Below, piece after piece: positions 56,465 to 64,000 of a stretch of 64,000 bases of DNA (positions are counted from its first letter, which is position 1; each line of letters starts with the position of its first letter). A program made the translations under genes and the position numbers. This stretch comes from Macondimonas sp045864775 (GTDB lineage: Bacteria; Pseudomonadota; Gammaproteobacteria; UBA5335): contig BTVR01000001.1 of assembly GCA_045864775.1 (NCBI GenBank), forward strand, positions 558,001-622,000, read 5' to 3'. Below the pieces are notes generated by a model. That model made no database searches, was not told the origin of the DNA, and was given only the letters and a program-made list of their open reading frames with translations.

Positions 56465-56477
56465 CGCCCATTGTATA
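56465..56477 (-). promoter_or_regulatory. Possible -10 element for tRNA-Leu and nuo
   Basis: Minus strand TATACA (56477-56472) in the gap after secG, 57 bases before the tRNA 5' end. No convincing -35 hexamer. A GC-rich perfect palindrome, GGCCGCGCGGCC, lies between it and the tRNA. Weak candidate. Confidence 0.3.
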
Positions 56478-56488
56478 CTCACCCGATG

Positions 56489-56872
56489 CTATTTCCCACC
56501 CTCGGATGGCGGAAGATCGGCCGGGGATTGGGCTCCCTGTGCATCCGGCGCCGTATCTGGCGAGGCGGGCGGAAGGTCGGTGACCTCGGGTGCGACGGTG
56601 CTTGCAGCCGGGGCCCGATCCATGACACTTTCCGGTTTGTCCGGACGGGCGAAGAGGTAACCCAGGCCGAGACTGCTGAAAAAGAACAGCGCGGCAACGG
56701 CCGCTGTGGAGCGGCTCAGGAAATTGGCGGACCCGCGCGCGCCGAACATGGTGTTCGAGGCGCCAGCCCCGAAAGCCGCTCCGGCGTCCGCGCCCTTGCC
56801 GTGCTGCAGCAAGGCGAGAACGATCAGAATCAGGGCCAAAAGCAGGTGAATGACGAGCAATACCGTCTGCAT
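56489..56872 (-). CDS. secG: Protein translocase subunit SecG
   Basis: Accessory subunit of the SecYEG channel. From ATG 56872, 127 residues: helix 1 (about 4-22, LLVIHLLLALILIVLALLQ), then the conserved GKGADAGAAFGAGASNTMFG loop, and helix 2 (about 56-76). The C-terminal 45 residues are rich in Pro, Ala and Asp, longer than the E. coli tail and probably disordered. It follows tpiA by 5 bases. Confidence 0.95.
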   Translation of the reverse strand: MQTVLLVIHLLLALILIVLALLQHGKGADAGAAFGAGASNTMFGARGSANFLSRSTAAVAALFFFSSLGLGYLFARPDKPESVMDRAPAASTVAPEVTDLPPASPDTAPDAQGAQSPADLPPSEGGK

Positions 56873-56877
56873 CGCGT

Positions 56878-57660
56878 TTAACTTCCAGAGCAAGAGATCC
56901 CACCGGCCGACCGGCAGATCGCAAGAAAATCCGCAGCCTTCAATGAAGCGCCTCCGACGAGGCCGCCATCGACATCCGGCATGGCGAACAAGGCCGCCGC
57001 ATTATCGGGCTTGACACTGCCCCCGTAAAGGATGCGTTGCCGCTCAGCCGTGGCGCGATCGGTTTGAGTGGCGACCCAGTCGCGAACAAAGGCGTGAACG
57101 CCTTGCGCCTGCTGGGGGGTGGCGTTGCGGCCGGTGCCAATGGCCCACACGGGTTCGTAAGCAATGATGCCGCGCTCCAATGCCCCCGCGCCGACCGCAT
57201 CCGCCACCGCCTGCAACTGCGTCGCAATGACGGCCTCGGTTCGCATGCCTTCCCGCTCGGCCAAGGTCTCGCCCACGCAAAGAATGGGGGTCAGCCCGGC
57301 CTCCAAGGCCGACTGGAATTTCGCGCCAACGCTTTCGTTGCTCTCGCCCAGTAGCTGACGCCGCTCGGAATGACCCACCAGCACGTGGGATGCGCCCACG
57401 TCGGCGAGCATGGCGCCGTTGATTTCGCCGGTACGCGCGCCGTCTTCCACCTGGGCACACAGATCCTGCCCCCCCAGCAACACGCGAGGCTCCGCGCCCA
57501 ACGCCTGCCAGACGGCCTCGAGATGAACGAAAGGCGGGCAGATCAGGACGTCGCACGACAGCTCACGCGTCACGCCCGCCGCAATGTCACCCGCCAAAGC
57601 CTGGGCGCTGGCCCGGCGACCAAACATCTTCCAGTTCCCTGCAACCATTTTGCGACGCAT
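56878..57660 (-). CDS. tpiA: Triosephosphate isomerase
   Basis: Interconverts dihydroxyacetone phosphate and glyceraldehyde 3-phosphate. 260 residues from ATG 57660 with catalytic K11 (AGNWKMFG), H97 (VGHSERR) and E169 (YEPVWAIGTG), and the phosphate loop YGGSVKPDNA. An in-frame ATG ten codons upstream is rejected on homology. The tpiA-secG pairing is common outside enterobacteria. Confidence 0.97.
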   Translation of the reverse strand: MRRKMVAGNWKMFGRRASAQALAGDIAAGVTRELSCDVLICPPFVHLEAVWQALGAEPRVLLGGQDLCAQVEDGARTGEINGAMLADVGASHVLVGHSERRQLLGESNESVGAKFQSALEAGLTPILCVGETLAEREGMRTEAVIATQLQAVADAVGAGALERGIIAYEPVWAIGTGRNATPQQAQGVHAFVRDWVATQTDRATAERQRILYGGSVKPDNAAALFAMPDVDGGLVGGASLKAADFLAICRSAGGISCSGS

Positions 57661-57716
57661 GACGCACCCCCCATGCCGATGACGGTTCATTTACCACGAA
57701 ACTGCGATCGTGCCTG

Positions 57717-59060
57717 CTACGCGGCGGCGCACTCGGCCGCGATGGCAGCAAGCCGGCTGGCATGCACGTGCACGAGCGCCGCGTCGGCGCCTTCCACCAT
57801 GACCCGCAGCAAAGGTTCCGTTCCCGACGGCCGCAACACGATGCGTCCTTCGACGCCCAGCGCCGTGCGGGCTTCGACCAACGCCTGCTGCAGACGCGGA
57901 TGACGCTCGAGGGCATGAGCGGCGGGCGCCGCGACGTTGATGAGCTCCTGCGGGTAGCGTGGCATCCCGGCCACCAGATCCGTCAGACTGCGTCCGGTCG
58001 CCGCCATCACGCTCAAGACCTGGAGCGCGGCCACGATGCCGTCACCGGTCATCGTCCGATCGAGGCAGATGATGTGTCCGGAAGGCTCGCCGCCGAGCAC
58101 GCCCACTTCCTGTCGAAGCAGCTCCATAACATGCCGATCGCCGACGGCGGCACGCTTGAAACCCACGCCGCGGGCCGCCAACGCTCGCTCCAGCCCCAGA
58201 TTGCTCATCAGCGTACCGACGACCGGCCCGTGCAATCGGCCCGCGCGCTGAAGTTCCAGTGCCAGCACATAAAGAATCTGGTCGCCATCGATGAGCGTAC
58301 CGTCGCCATCGACCAGCAGGACCCGGTCACCGTCGCCGTCGAGAGCCACGCCGATGTCCGCCCCACGCTCGCGCACCAGGCGCTGAAGCGATGCGGGATC
58401 CATGCTGCCGCAGCCGTCATTGATATTGAGACCGTCCGGGGTCACCCCGCTTGCGATCACGGTGGCACCCAGTTCCGTCAAGACGTTGGGCGCGATGTGA
58501 TAGGTCGCCCCGTGGGCACAGTCGACGGCAATGCGCATGCCTTTGAGGCTGACGCCGCCATTCAGGGTGGACTTGCAAAATTCGATGTAGCGCCCGGCGG
58601 CATCCGTAATGCGGGAAACCTTTCCCAGTCGGGCGGAATCAACCATGCTCAGGGGTCCGTCCAGAGCGTCCTCTATCGCGCGCTCGACCTCATCGGACAG
58701 CTTTTCGCCCGCCGGCGAAAAGAACTTGATGCCATTGTCCTGAAAAGGGTTGTGGGATGCGCTGATGACGACGCCCGCGCTGGCCCGGAACGTCTTGGTA
58801 AGGTAGGCCACCGCGGGCGTGGGCATCGGGCCCAGCAGCCTCACGCCGACGCCTGCCGCCGAGAAGCCAGCCTCCAGCGCGGACTCAAACATATACCCTG
58901 AAATGCGGGTGTCCTTCCCGATCAGCACCCGACCCCGCCCATCGGGGTCCAGCACCCGTCCCGCCGCAATCCCCAGTCGCAGGATGAACTCTGGCGTCAT
59001 CGGCGCCTCGCCGACCCGTCCTCGAATGCCGTCCGTCCCGAAATAGCGTCGTCGCCCCAT
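57717..59060 (-). CDS. glmM: Phosphoglucosamine mutase
   Basis: Converts glucosamine-6-phosphate to glucosamine-1-phosphate for UDP-GlcNAc synthesis. 447 residues; phosphorylated serine S102 in SASHNPFQDNGIK, magnesium site ALDGDGDRVLLVD, sugar-binding GEPSGHII and phosphate-binding LRPSGTEPLLRVM. ATG 59060 gives the usual MGRRRYFGTDGIRG start; two ATGs 5 and 9 codons upstream are less likely. folP precedes it by 19 bases. Confidence 0.97.
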   Translation of the reverse strand: MGRRRYFGTDGIRGRVGEAPMTPEFILRLGIAAGRVLDPDGRGRVLIGKDTRISGYMFESALEAGFSAAGVGVRLLGPMPTPAVAYLTKTFRASAGVVISASHNPFQDNGIKFFSPAGEKLSDEVERAIEDALDGPLSMVDSARLGKVSRITDAAGRYIEFCKSTLNGGVSLKGMRIAVDCAHGATYHIAPNVLTELGATVIASGVTPDGLNINDGCGSMDPASLQRLVRERGADIGVALDGDGDRVLLVDGDGTLIDGDQILYVLALELQRAGRLHGPVVGTLMSNLGLERALAARGVGFKRAAVGDRHVMELLRQEVGVLGGEPSGHIICLDRTMTGDGIVAALQVLSVMAATGRSLTDLVAGMPRYPQELINVAAPAAHALERHPRLQQALVEARTALGVEGRIVLRPSGTEPLLRVMVEGADAALVHVHASRLAAIAAECAAA

Positions 59061-59079
59061 CAATCCCGACCTCATGCGT

Positions 59080-59916
59080 TCATCCATCTGCCCGCGCGCG
59101 CTCGGATGCAGCGGCCTGCCAGACGCGCAGCGCCTCTGCTGTTGCGCGCACATCATGGACGCGAACGACCGCCGCGCCCTGGGCGGCCGCCCAGAGCGCG
59201 GCCGCCAGACTCGCAGGCAACCGATCGGAAACCGCGTTCCCGCCGAGTATCTGCCCGAGCATTGACTTGCGGGACAGGCCAACGACCAGCGGGCAATGCA
59301 ACGTCCTCAAGCGGTCGAGCTGCGCCAAAAGGGCGAGATTATGCGCCAAGTCCTTGCCAAAGCCGAATCCAGGGTCGATCCACAAGCGGGCGCGGCCGAT
59401 CCCAGCTGCCTCACAGGCGGCAATGCGGCTCGAAAGAAACCCCATGACCTCGCCCATGACATCGGCTCCATAGCAAGGTCTCGCCTGCATCGTCCGGGGC
59501 TCGCCCTGCATGTGCATCAGGCAGACCGGCACGCTCGCTGCGGCGGCGACCTCCAAGGCTCCCGGCACGCGCAGCGCGCGCACGTCATTGATCAACGCCG
59601 CCCCGGCGCTTACCGCTGCGCGCATGACCTCGGGCGTGCTGGTGTCCACCGATACCGGCGTGCAGGTCTGGCGAGCCAGCGCCTCGACAACCGGGATGAC
59701 CCGATCCATTTCTTCCTGCACGGAGACCGGGGCCGCGCCAGGGCGGGTCGATTCGCCGCCGATATCGAGAATGTCCGCGCCCTCCTCGATCAGGCGATGC
59801 GCGTGATCGATGGCTTGCCGCAGGCTGAGATATCGCCCCCCATCCGAAAAGGAATCCGGGGTCACATTCACGATTCCCATGACCTGACACCGGTCACGCG
59901 GCAATTCAAAACTCAT
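59080..59916 (-). CDS. folP: Dihydropteroate synthase
   Basis: Condenses p-aminobenzoate with the pterin pyrophosphate in folate synthesis; target of sulfonamides. Motifs are MGIVNVTPDSFSDGG, DIGGESTRPGA, INDVRA and GLSRKSML. ATG 59916 has GAGG about six bases upstream, giving 278 residues; an ATG and a GTG slightly upstream are possible. It is separated from ftsH by a strong terminator but close to glmM. Confidence 0.95.
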   Translation of the reverse strand: MSFELPRDRCQVMGIVNVTPDSFSDGGRYLSLRQAIDHAHRLIEEGADILDIGGESTRPGAAPVSVQEEMDRVIPVVEALARQTCTPVSVDTSTPEVMRAAVSAGAALINDVRALRVPGALEVAAAASVPVCLMHMQGEPRTMQARPCYGADVMGEVMGFLSSRIAACEAAGIGRARLWIDPGFGFGKDLAHNLALLAQLDRLRTLHCPLVVGLSRKSMLGQILGGNAVSDRLPASLAAALWAAAQGAAVVRVHDVRATAEALRVWQAAASERARADG

Positions 59917-59987
59917 CCCGTCCTCAATCATCCTCACCGATCATATTCATGTTCATGGTGTCGGCCCCCAGAGGCCGCCTGCAACGC

Positions 59988-60021
59988 AAAGAGCCGATGG
60001 CCTCCCAGCCATCGGCTCTTT
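59988..60021 (-). terminator. Intrinsic terminator after ftsH
   Basis: AAAGAGCCGATGG (59988-60000) pairs perfectly with CCATCGGCTCTTT (60009-60021) around an 8-base loop. On the minus strand it ends in CTCTTT, a short T-run, so it should end ftsH transcription before folP. Confidence 0.75.
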
Positions 60022-60041
60022 CCACCCACCCCCCAACGCGA

Positions 60042-62003
60042 TCAAGCGACCGGGCCGGGTAACTCCGTGGAAGGCCCCTTGGCACCCGCTGCGGATCCTG
60101 CGGGCTTGGGGTCCCCTACGAGGGCCTTGCCGGACGTCGAATCCGAATCGTCATCCCGCTTCTCGCCCCACCCCTTCGGCGGAGGCGGCTCCAAGCCCGC
60201 CATGATGGCATCGATCTGCTCCCGATCGATCGTCTCGTATTTCATGAGCGCGGCCGCCATCAAATGCAGCCGATCCATCGACGCCTGCAGGATATTGCGC
60301 GCCTTGCCGTAGTTCCGATTGATGATGCTCCGCACTTCCTCGTCGATGGCATGCGCCGTATCGTCGGACATCGCCTGAGCACCCCCGCGACCGCCATAGG
60401 CGCCGCCCATGTATCCAGCTGCTTCATCATCCCCGTAGGCCAGCGGACCCAGCCGTTCAGACAGACCCCAGCGAGTCACCATGTTGCGGGCAATCTCGGT
60501 CGCTCGCTCGATGTCGTTGGATGCGCCAGTCGTGACCGAGTCGAACCCGAAGATCAATTCCTCCGCGACTCGTCCGCCGAACAGGCTGGCAAGCTGGCTT
60601 TCCAGCCGCCGCTTGCTGTAGCTGTAGCGGTCGTCCTCGGGCAGGAACATGGTCACGCCCAGCGCACGACCGCGCGGCATGATGCTGATCTTGTAGACGG
60701 GGTCATGATCGGGCACGTTGAGACCAACGATTGCATGGCCGGCTTCGTGGTACGCGGTGAGCCGCTTTTCATCCTCGCTCATGACCATGGAGCGACGCTC
60801 CACACCCATCATGATCTTGTCTTTCGCGCGCTCGAACAGATCCATGCCCACCACGCGGCGTCCCAGACGAGCCGCGATCAGGGCCGCCTCGTTCACGAGA
60901 TTGGCCAGTTCCGCTCCGGAAAACCCGGGTGTACCGCGAGCGATGACGCCCGCCTCGACATCTTCGCCGACCGGCACCTTGCGCATGTGGACCTTGAGGA
61001 TGTGCTCCCGTCCGCGCACGTCCGGCAGGCCGACCGTCACCTGACGGTCGAACCGGCCGGGGCGCAGCAAGGCCTTGTCCAGCACATCCGCCCGGTTGGT
61101 GGCCGCGATCACGATGACGCCTTCGTTACCCTCGAAGCCGTCCATCTCGACGAGAAGCTGGTTGAGCGTCTGTTCCCGTTCATCGTGACCGCCGCCGAGG
61201 CCGGCTCCGCGATGGCGCCCGACGGCGTCGATTTCATCGATGAAGATGATGCAGGGCGCGTGTTTCTTGGCCTGCTCGAACATGTCGCGCACGCGGCTGG
61301 CGCCCACGCCGACGAACATTTCGACGAAGTCCGAACCGGAAATGGTGAAGAACGGCACCTTGGCCTCGCCCGCGATCGCTCGGGCCAGCAGGGTCTTGCC
61401 GGTCCCCGGGGGGCCGATCATCAGCACGCCGCGCGGGATCTTGCCGCCCAGCCTCTGGAACTTGCCGGGATCACGCAGAAACTCGACCAGTTCGACGACC
61501 TCTTCCTTGGCCTCGTCACAACCTGCCACATCGGCGAACGTGACCTTGACCTGATCTTCCTGCAGCATGCGCGCCTTGCTCTTCCCAAAGCTCATGGCGC
61601 CACGGCCCGCTCCCCCGCCCTGCATCTGACGCATGAAAAAGATCCACACGCCGATCAGCAGCAGGAAGGGAAACCAGGAGATGAAAATCTGCATCAGCAG
61701 GGATTGCTGTTCGGGCTCCTTGCCCACCACCGTCACGTTCTGTTCGAGTAGATCGGCGACGAGCTTGGAGTTGCTGGTTTCCGGGCTGTAGGTGGTGAAC
61801 CGTTCGCCGCTGGAGAGCTGCCCCACGATCTTGCGGCCGTCGATCTCGGCCCGCGTCACGGCGCCATCCTGCACCTGGATGAGAAAATCGGAATAAGGCA
61901 GCTTTTGAGCGCTCGGCGCGCGCGTGCCGAAGCCGTTGAACACGGACATCAGCACTGCCGCGATGACCACCCACAAAATCAGATTCTTTGCCATGTCGTT
62001 CAA
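60042..62003 (-). CDS. ftsH: ATP-dependent zinc metalloprotease FtsH
   Basis: Membrane-anchored AAA+ protease that degrades membrane and short-lived regulatory proteins. 653 residues: two N-terminal helices (about 6-24 and 101-122) flanking a periplasmic domain, AAA domain with GPPGTGKTLLAR, second region of homology, and the zinc site TAYHEAGHAIVG with a later aspartate. The C-terminal 60 residues are Pro/Ser/Asp-rich. MNDMAKNLILW is a standard start. Confidence 0.98.
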   Translation of the reverse strand: MNDMAKNLILWVVIAAVLMSVFNGFGTRAPSAQKLPYSDFLIQVQDGAVTRAEIDGRKIVGQLSSGERFTTYSPETSNSKLVADLLEQNVTVVGKEPEQQSLLMQIFISWFPFLLLIGVWIFFMRQMQGGGAGRGAMSFGKSKARMLQEDQVKVTFADVAGCDEAKEEVVELVEFLRDPGKFQRLGGKIPRGVLMIGPPGTGKTLLARAIAGEAKVPFFTISGSDFVEMFVGVGASRVRDMFEQAKKHAPCIIFIDEIDAVGRHRGAGLGGGHDEREQTLNQLLVEMDGFEGNEGVIVIAATNRADVLDKALLRPGRFDRQVTVGLPDVRGREHILKVHMRKVPVGEDVEAGVIARGTPGFSGAELANLVNEAALIAARLGRRVVGMDLFERAKDKIMMGVERRSMVMSEDEKRLTAYHEAGHAIVGLNVPDHDPVYKISIMPRGRALGVTMFLPEDDRYSYSKRRLESQLASLFGGRVAEELIFGFDSVTTGASNDIERATEIARNMVTRWGLSERLGPLAYGDDEAAGYMGGAYGGRGGAQAMSDDTAHAIDEEVRSIINRNYGKARNILQASMDRLHLMAAALMKYETIDREQIDAIMAGLEPPPPKGWGEKRDDDSDSTSGKALVGDPKPAGSAAGAKGPSTELPGPVA

Positions 62004-62082
62004 TGTATGGGCCCTCTTGAAAGGCGCCTGCTAACGAAGCGTCGCGGAAAGCCGCGCGTTATGGGGCTTCCGATTAGACCCT

Positions 62083-62110
62083 ACTATAGAGCATAGTTCC
62101 GGGCCAGCAA
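62083..62110 (-). promoter_or_regulatory. Candidate promoter of ftsH
   Basis: Minus strand: TTGCTG (62110-62105), 16 bases, TATAGT (62088-62083). The -10 overlaps the rlmE stop codon (TAG, 62086-62084). It predicts a leader of about 70 bases before the ftsH ATG, so ftsH need not depend on the rlmE promoter. Confidence 0.45.
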
Positions 62111-62707
62111 ATAAACCTCCGGGCTGCGATCCCGCGACGCCCTGGGCTTGCGCACCACCACCTTACCGAAGCGTCCGCGCATGCGCCGCACGAAATCGTC
62201 GAACCCGGGTCCCTGAAACAGCTTGACGAGAAAATCACCGCCCGGTTGCAAGGTTTCGATGGCGAAGCTTTCGGCCGTCTCGGCCAATGCGAGCGACCGA
62301 ATCTGATCGACCGCCTCCACCCCGCTGGTGTTCGGCGCCATGTCGCTGAGCACCAGATCGACCCGCTGGCCGGCCAATGCCTCGGACATGGCATCGAGCG
62401 CTTCGCGTTCGCGAAAATCGCCCTGCAGACACACGACGCCCGGCAAGGGAGTTATCGGCAGCAGATCGAAAGCCACGACACGGCCTTGCGAGCCGACCTT
62501 GCGTGCGGCGTATTGCGACCATCCGCCCGGCGCCGCGCCAAGATCCACGACCTTGAGGCCTGGCCGCAGCAAGCGGTCGCGCTCATCGATCTCCTGCAGC
62601 TTGTAGACGGCCCGGGAACGCCAGCCTTCGGCCTTGGCGCGCTGCACGTAAGGGTCGGAAAAATGCTCACGCAGCCAGGAGGCGCTGCTTTTTCCACGTT
62701 TCGGCAT
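62084..62707 (-). CDS. rlmE: 23S rRNA (uridine-2'-O)-methyltransferase RlmE
   Basis: Methylates U2552 of 23S rRNA late in 50S assembly. 207 residues with the SAM-binding VVDLGAAPGGWSQYAA and the catalytic tetrad K36, D122 (SDMAPNTSG), K162 and E197, each two residues earlier than in E. coli. Order rlmE-ftsH is conserved. It starts 41 bases after pgsA. Confidence 0.97.
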   Translation of the reverse strand: MPKRGKSSASWLREHFSDPYVQRAKAEGWRSRAVYKLQEIDERDRLLRPGLKVVDLGAAPGGWSQYAARKVGSQGRVVAFDLLPITPLPGVVCLQGDFREREALDAMSEALAGQRVDLVLSDMAPNTSGVEAVDQIRSLALAETAESFAIETLQPGGDFLVKLFQGPGFDDFVRRMRGRFGKVVVRKPRASRDRSPEVYLLARNYAL

Positions 62708-62748
62708 GAGGGTGGGTTACCGTGTGAGATGGGTAGCGACGAGCGCAG

Positions 62749-63303
62749 TCAGGACCGCGCCCGCAGCGTCGGCCATGCGGCCCGCAGATACGCCGCCATC
62801 GACCAGAGGGTCAATGCTGCGGCCACATAGAGCGCTGCAACGCCGAGCCAGTAGAGCGGGTGGCCGCGCTCGAAACCGATCAAGGCGATCAGCGCCGTCA
62901 TCTGCGCCGTCGTCTTGAACTTGCCCAGCCATGATACCGCCACCCGGGCACGCTGACCGATCTCGGCCATCCACTCGCGCAAGGCCGACACGGTGATCTC
63001 GCGGCTGATGATGATGGCCACCGGCAGCGCGATGAGCACGCGGGCGTCCCGCTGCAACACCAGGATGAGGGCGACGGCGACGATCAGCTTGTCGGCGACC
63101 GGATCGAGAAAGGCGCCGAAGGCGGAGGTCTGATCCCAGCGGCGCGCCAGGTAACCGTCGAGCCAATCGGTGAGCGCCGCGATGATGAAAATCACCGAGG
63201 CCGTGATCCTGGCGTGCGGCCACGGCAAATAGAACACCGCCACGAACAGCGGAATCAGCAGGATCCGCGAGACGGTCAGCCAGATCGGAAAATTCAGGGG
63301 CAT
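62749..63303 (-). CDS. pgsA: CDP-diacylglycerol-glycerol-3-phosphate 3-phosphatidyltransferase
   Basis: Makes phosphatidylglycerol phosphate, the first committed step to phosphatidylglycerol and cardiolipin. 184-residue multi-helix membrane protein with the CDP-alcohol phosphotransferase motif: D49-G50, A53-R54, G63, D67 and D71 all in place. It lies 7 bases after uvrC, the common uvrC-pgsA arrangement. Confidence 0.96.
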   Translation of the reverse strand: MPLNFPIWLTVSRILLIPLFVAVFYLPWPHARITASVIFIIAALTDWLDGYLARRWDQTSAFGAFLDPVADKLIVAVALILVLQRDARVLIALPVAIIISREITVSALREWMAEIGQRARVAVSWLGKFKTTAQMTALIALIGFERGHPLYWLGVAALYVAAALTLWSMAAYLRAAWPTLRARS

Positions 63304-63310
63304 GGGTGTC

Positions 63311-64000
63311 TCATGTCGATTCCGGGTGCAACTCGGCGTGGATCTTCCGGGCCAGACTATCGCTGATTCCGGGGACCTGGGACAACTCCGCGACCCCGGC
63401 CCGCATCAGCTGCGACAAGCCGCCGAACTGGCGCAAAAGCTGCTGACGGCGTTTCGGACCGAGGCCCGGGATGTCCTCCAGCGTCGATCGATTGCGCGCC
63501 CGGGCGCGGCGTTGGCGATGGCCGGTGATGGCAAACCGATGCGCCTCGTCGCGAATCTGCTGGATCAGATGCAAGGCCGGCCGATGAGGATCCAGTCGCA
63601 GGGGCTCGGCCTCGCCCGGCAGGAAGAGCTGTTCTTCGCCCGCCTTGCGCGCGGGGCCCTTCGCCACGCCGACCAACCGAATACCACCCAAGCCCAGATC
63701 GGCCAGCACGGCTTCGGCCACGGCCAGTTGGCCGCGACCGCCATCGATGAAGCTGACGTCGGGCAGGGCTGCCTCTTCGCGCACCAATCGCTCATAGCGG
63801 CGGCGCAAGGTCTCGCGCAGCGCGCCATAGTCGTCTCCCCCGGCCGCGGTTGCGATGTTGAAGCGCCGGTAGGCGCTCTTGACAGGCCCATCGCCGTCGA
63901 ACACGACGCAACTACCCACCGTGGCCTCGCCCTGCGTGTGGCTGATGTCGAAACATTCCAGTCGCCGCGGAGCCTCGGGCAAATCCAAAGCCACCGCGAG
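63311..64000 (-). CDS. uvrC: Excinuclease ABC subunit C, C-terminal part
   Basis: Nuclease that makes both incisions in nucleotide excision repair. Only the last 230 codons are in the window; the gene continues past the right edge. Visible are the RNase H-like endonuclease domain (ECFDISHTQGEATVGSCVVF, SFIDGGRGQ, RDEAHRFAITGHR) and the two C-terminal helix-hairpin-helix motifs (LEDIPGLGPKRRQQLL and LSQVPGISDSLARKI). Confidence 0.95.
   Translation of the reverse strand, partial: LAVALDLPEAPRRLECFDISHTQGEATVGSCVVFDGDGPVKSAYRRFNIATAAGGDDYGALRETLRRRYERLVREEAALPDVSFIDGGRGQLAVAEAVLADLGLGGIRLVGVAKGPARKAGEEQLFLPGEAEPLRLDPHRPALHLIQQIRDEAHRFAITGHRQRRARARNRSTLEDIPGLGPKRRQQLLRQFGGLSQLMRAGVAELSQVPGISDSLARKIHAELHPEST

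Noticed and set aside
62061..62066. CCCCAT on the minus strand upstream of ftsH as a heat-shock sigma-32 -10 element
   Set aside because: ftsH is heat-shock controlled in E. coli, but no CTTGAA-like -35 lies 13-17 bases upstream, so I kept only the sigma-70 candidate.

Overview
The window is a dense, high-GC stretch (about two-thirds G+C by eye) of a chromosome from an aerobic, ubiquinone-using gammaproteobacterium that is not an enterobacterium. Four things point there: the gyrA-serC-(serA)-pheA-hisC-tyrA-aroA string; an mtaD-ubiG-mupP-yciK string laid out as in Pseudomonas; an sdhE-ygfX pair behind sdhCDAB; and the rlmE-ftsH-folP-glmM/secG-tRNA-Leu/tRNA-fMet-rimP-nusA-infB-rbfA-truB-rpsO-pnp backbone known from E. 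coli. The sequence cannot name the genus; a Chromatiales- or Xanthomonadales-like lineage is a guess.

Layout. 1-8872 (minus): gyrA, then serine and aromatic/histidine amino acid genes, mostly coupled by ATGA overlaps, with aroA cut by the left edge. 8930-14455: divergent mtnA (minus) and mtaD (plus), which fit one methylthioadenosine salvage route, followed by ubiG, mupP, a degenerate squalene/phytoene-synthase-like gene and yciK. 14579-18941 (minus): a complete succinate dehydrogenase locus carrying two assembly factors, an SdhAF4 homologue first and SdhE near the end, plus ygfX; a good sigma-70 promoter sits in front. 19083-24798: a mixed region with ygfZ, a lower-GC McrA-like HNH nuclease gene, a small exported protein, pxpB-pxpC preceded by two overlapping mini-ORFs, gloA and sodB. 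24945-32860 (plus): argD, argF, the mlaFEDCB phospholipid transport operon and ppc, closed by a bidirectional terminator.

32936-64000 (all minus): the translation and RNA cluster pnp-rpsO-truB-rbfA-infB-nusA-rimP with initiator tRNA upstream; the whole 14-gene nuoA-N operon for complex I, lying between tRNA-fMet and tRNA-Leu(GAG); then secG, tpiA, glmM, folP, ftsH, rlmE, pgsA and the 3' part of uvrC.

Nearly everything is core metabolism: amino acid synthesis, respiration (complexes I and II feeding ubiquinone), translation, envelope maintenance and wall recycling. I found no prophage, insertion sequence, CRISPR array or obvious new defence system. The least explained items are the solitary HNH nuclease, the tandem mini-ORFs before pxpB, the synthase-like protein beside mupP and the T1:T72 mismatch in the initiator tRNA. 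Starts were chosen from ribosome-binding sites and family alignment by memory; no database search was possible.
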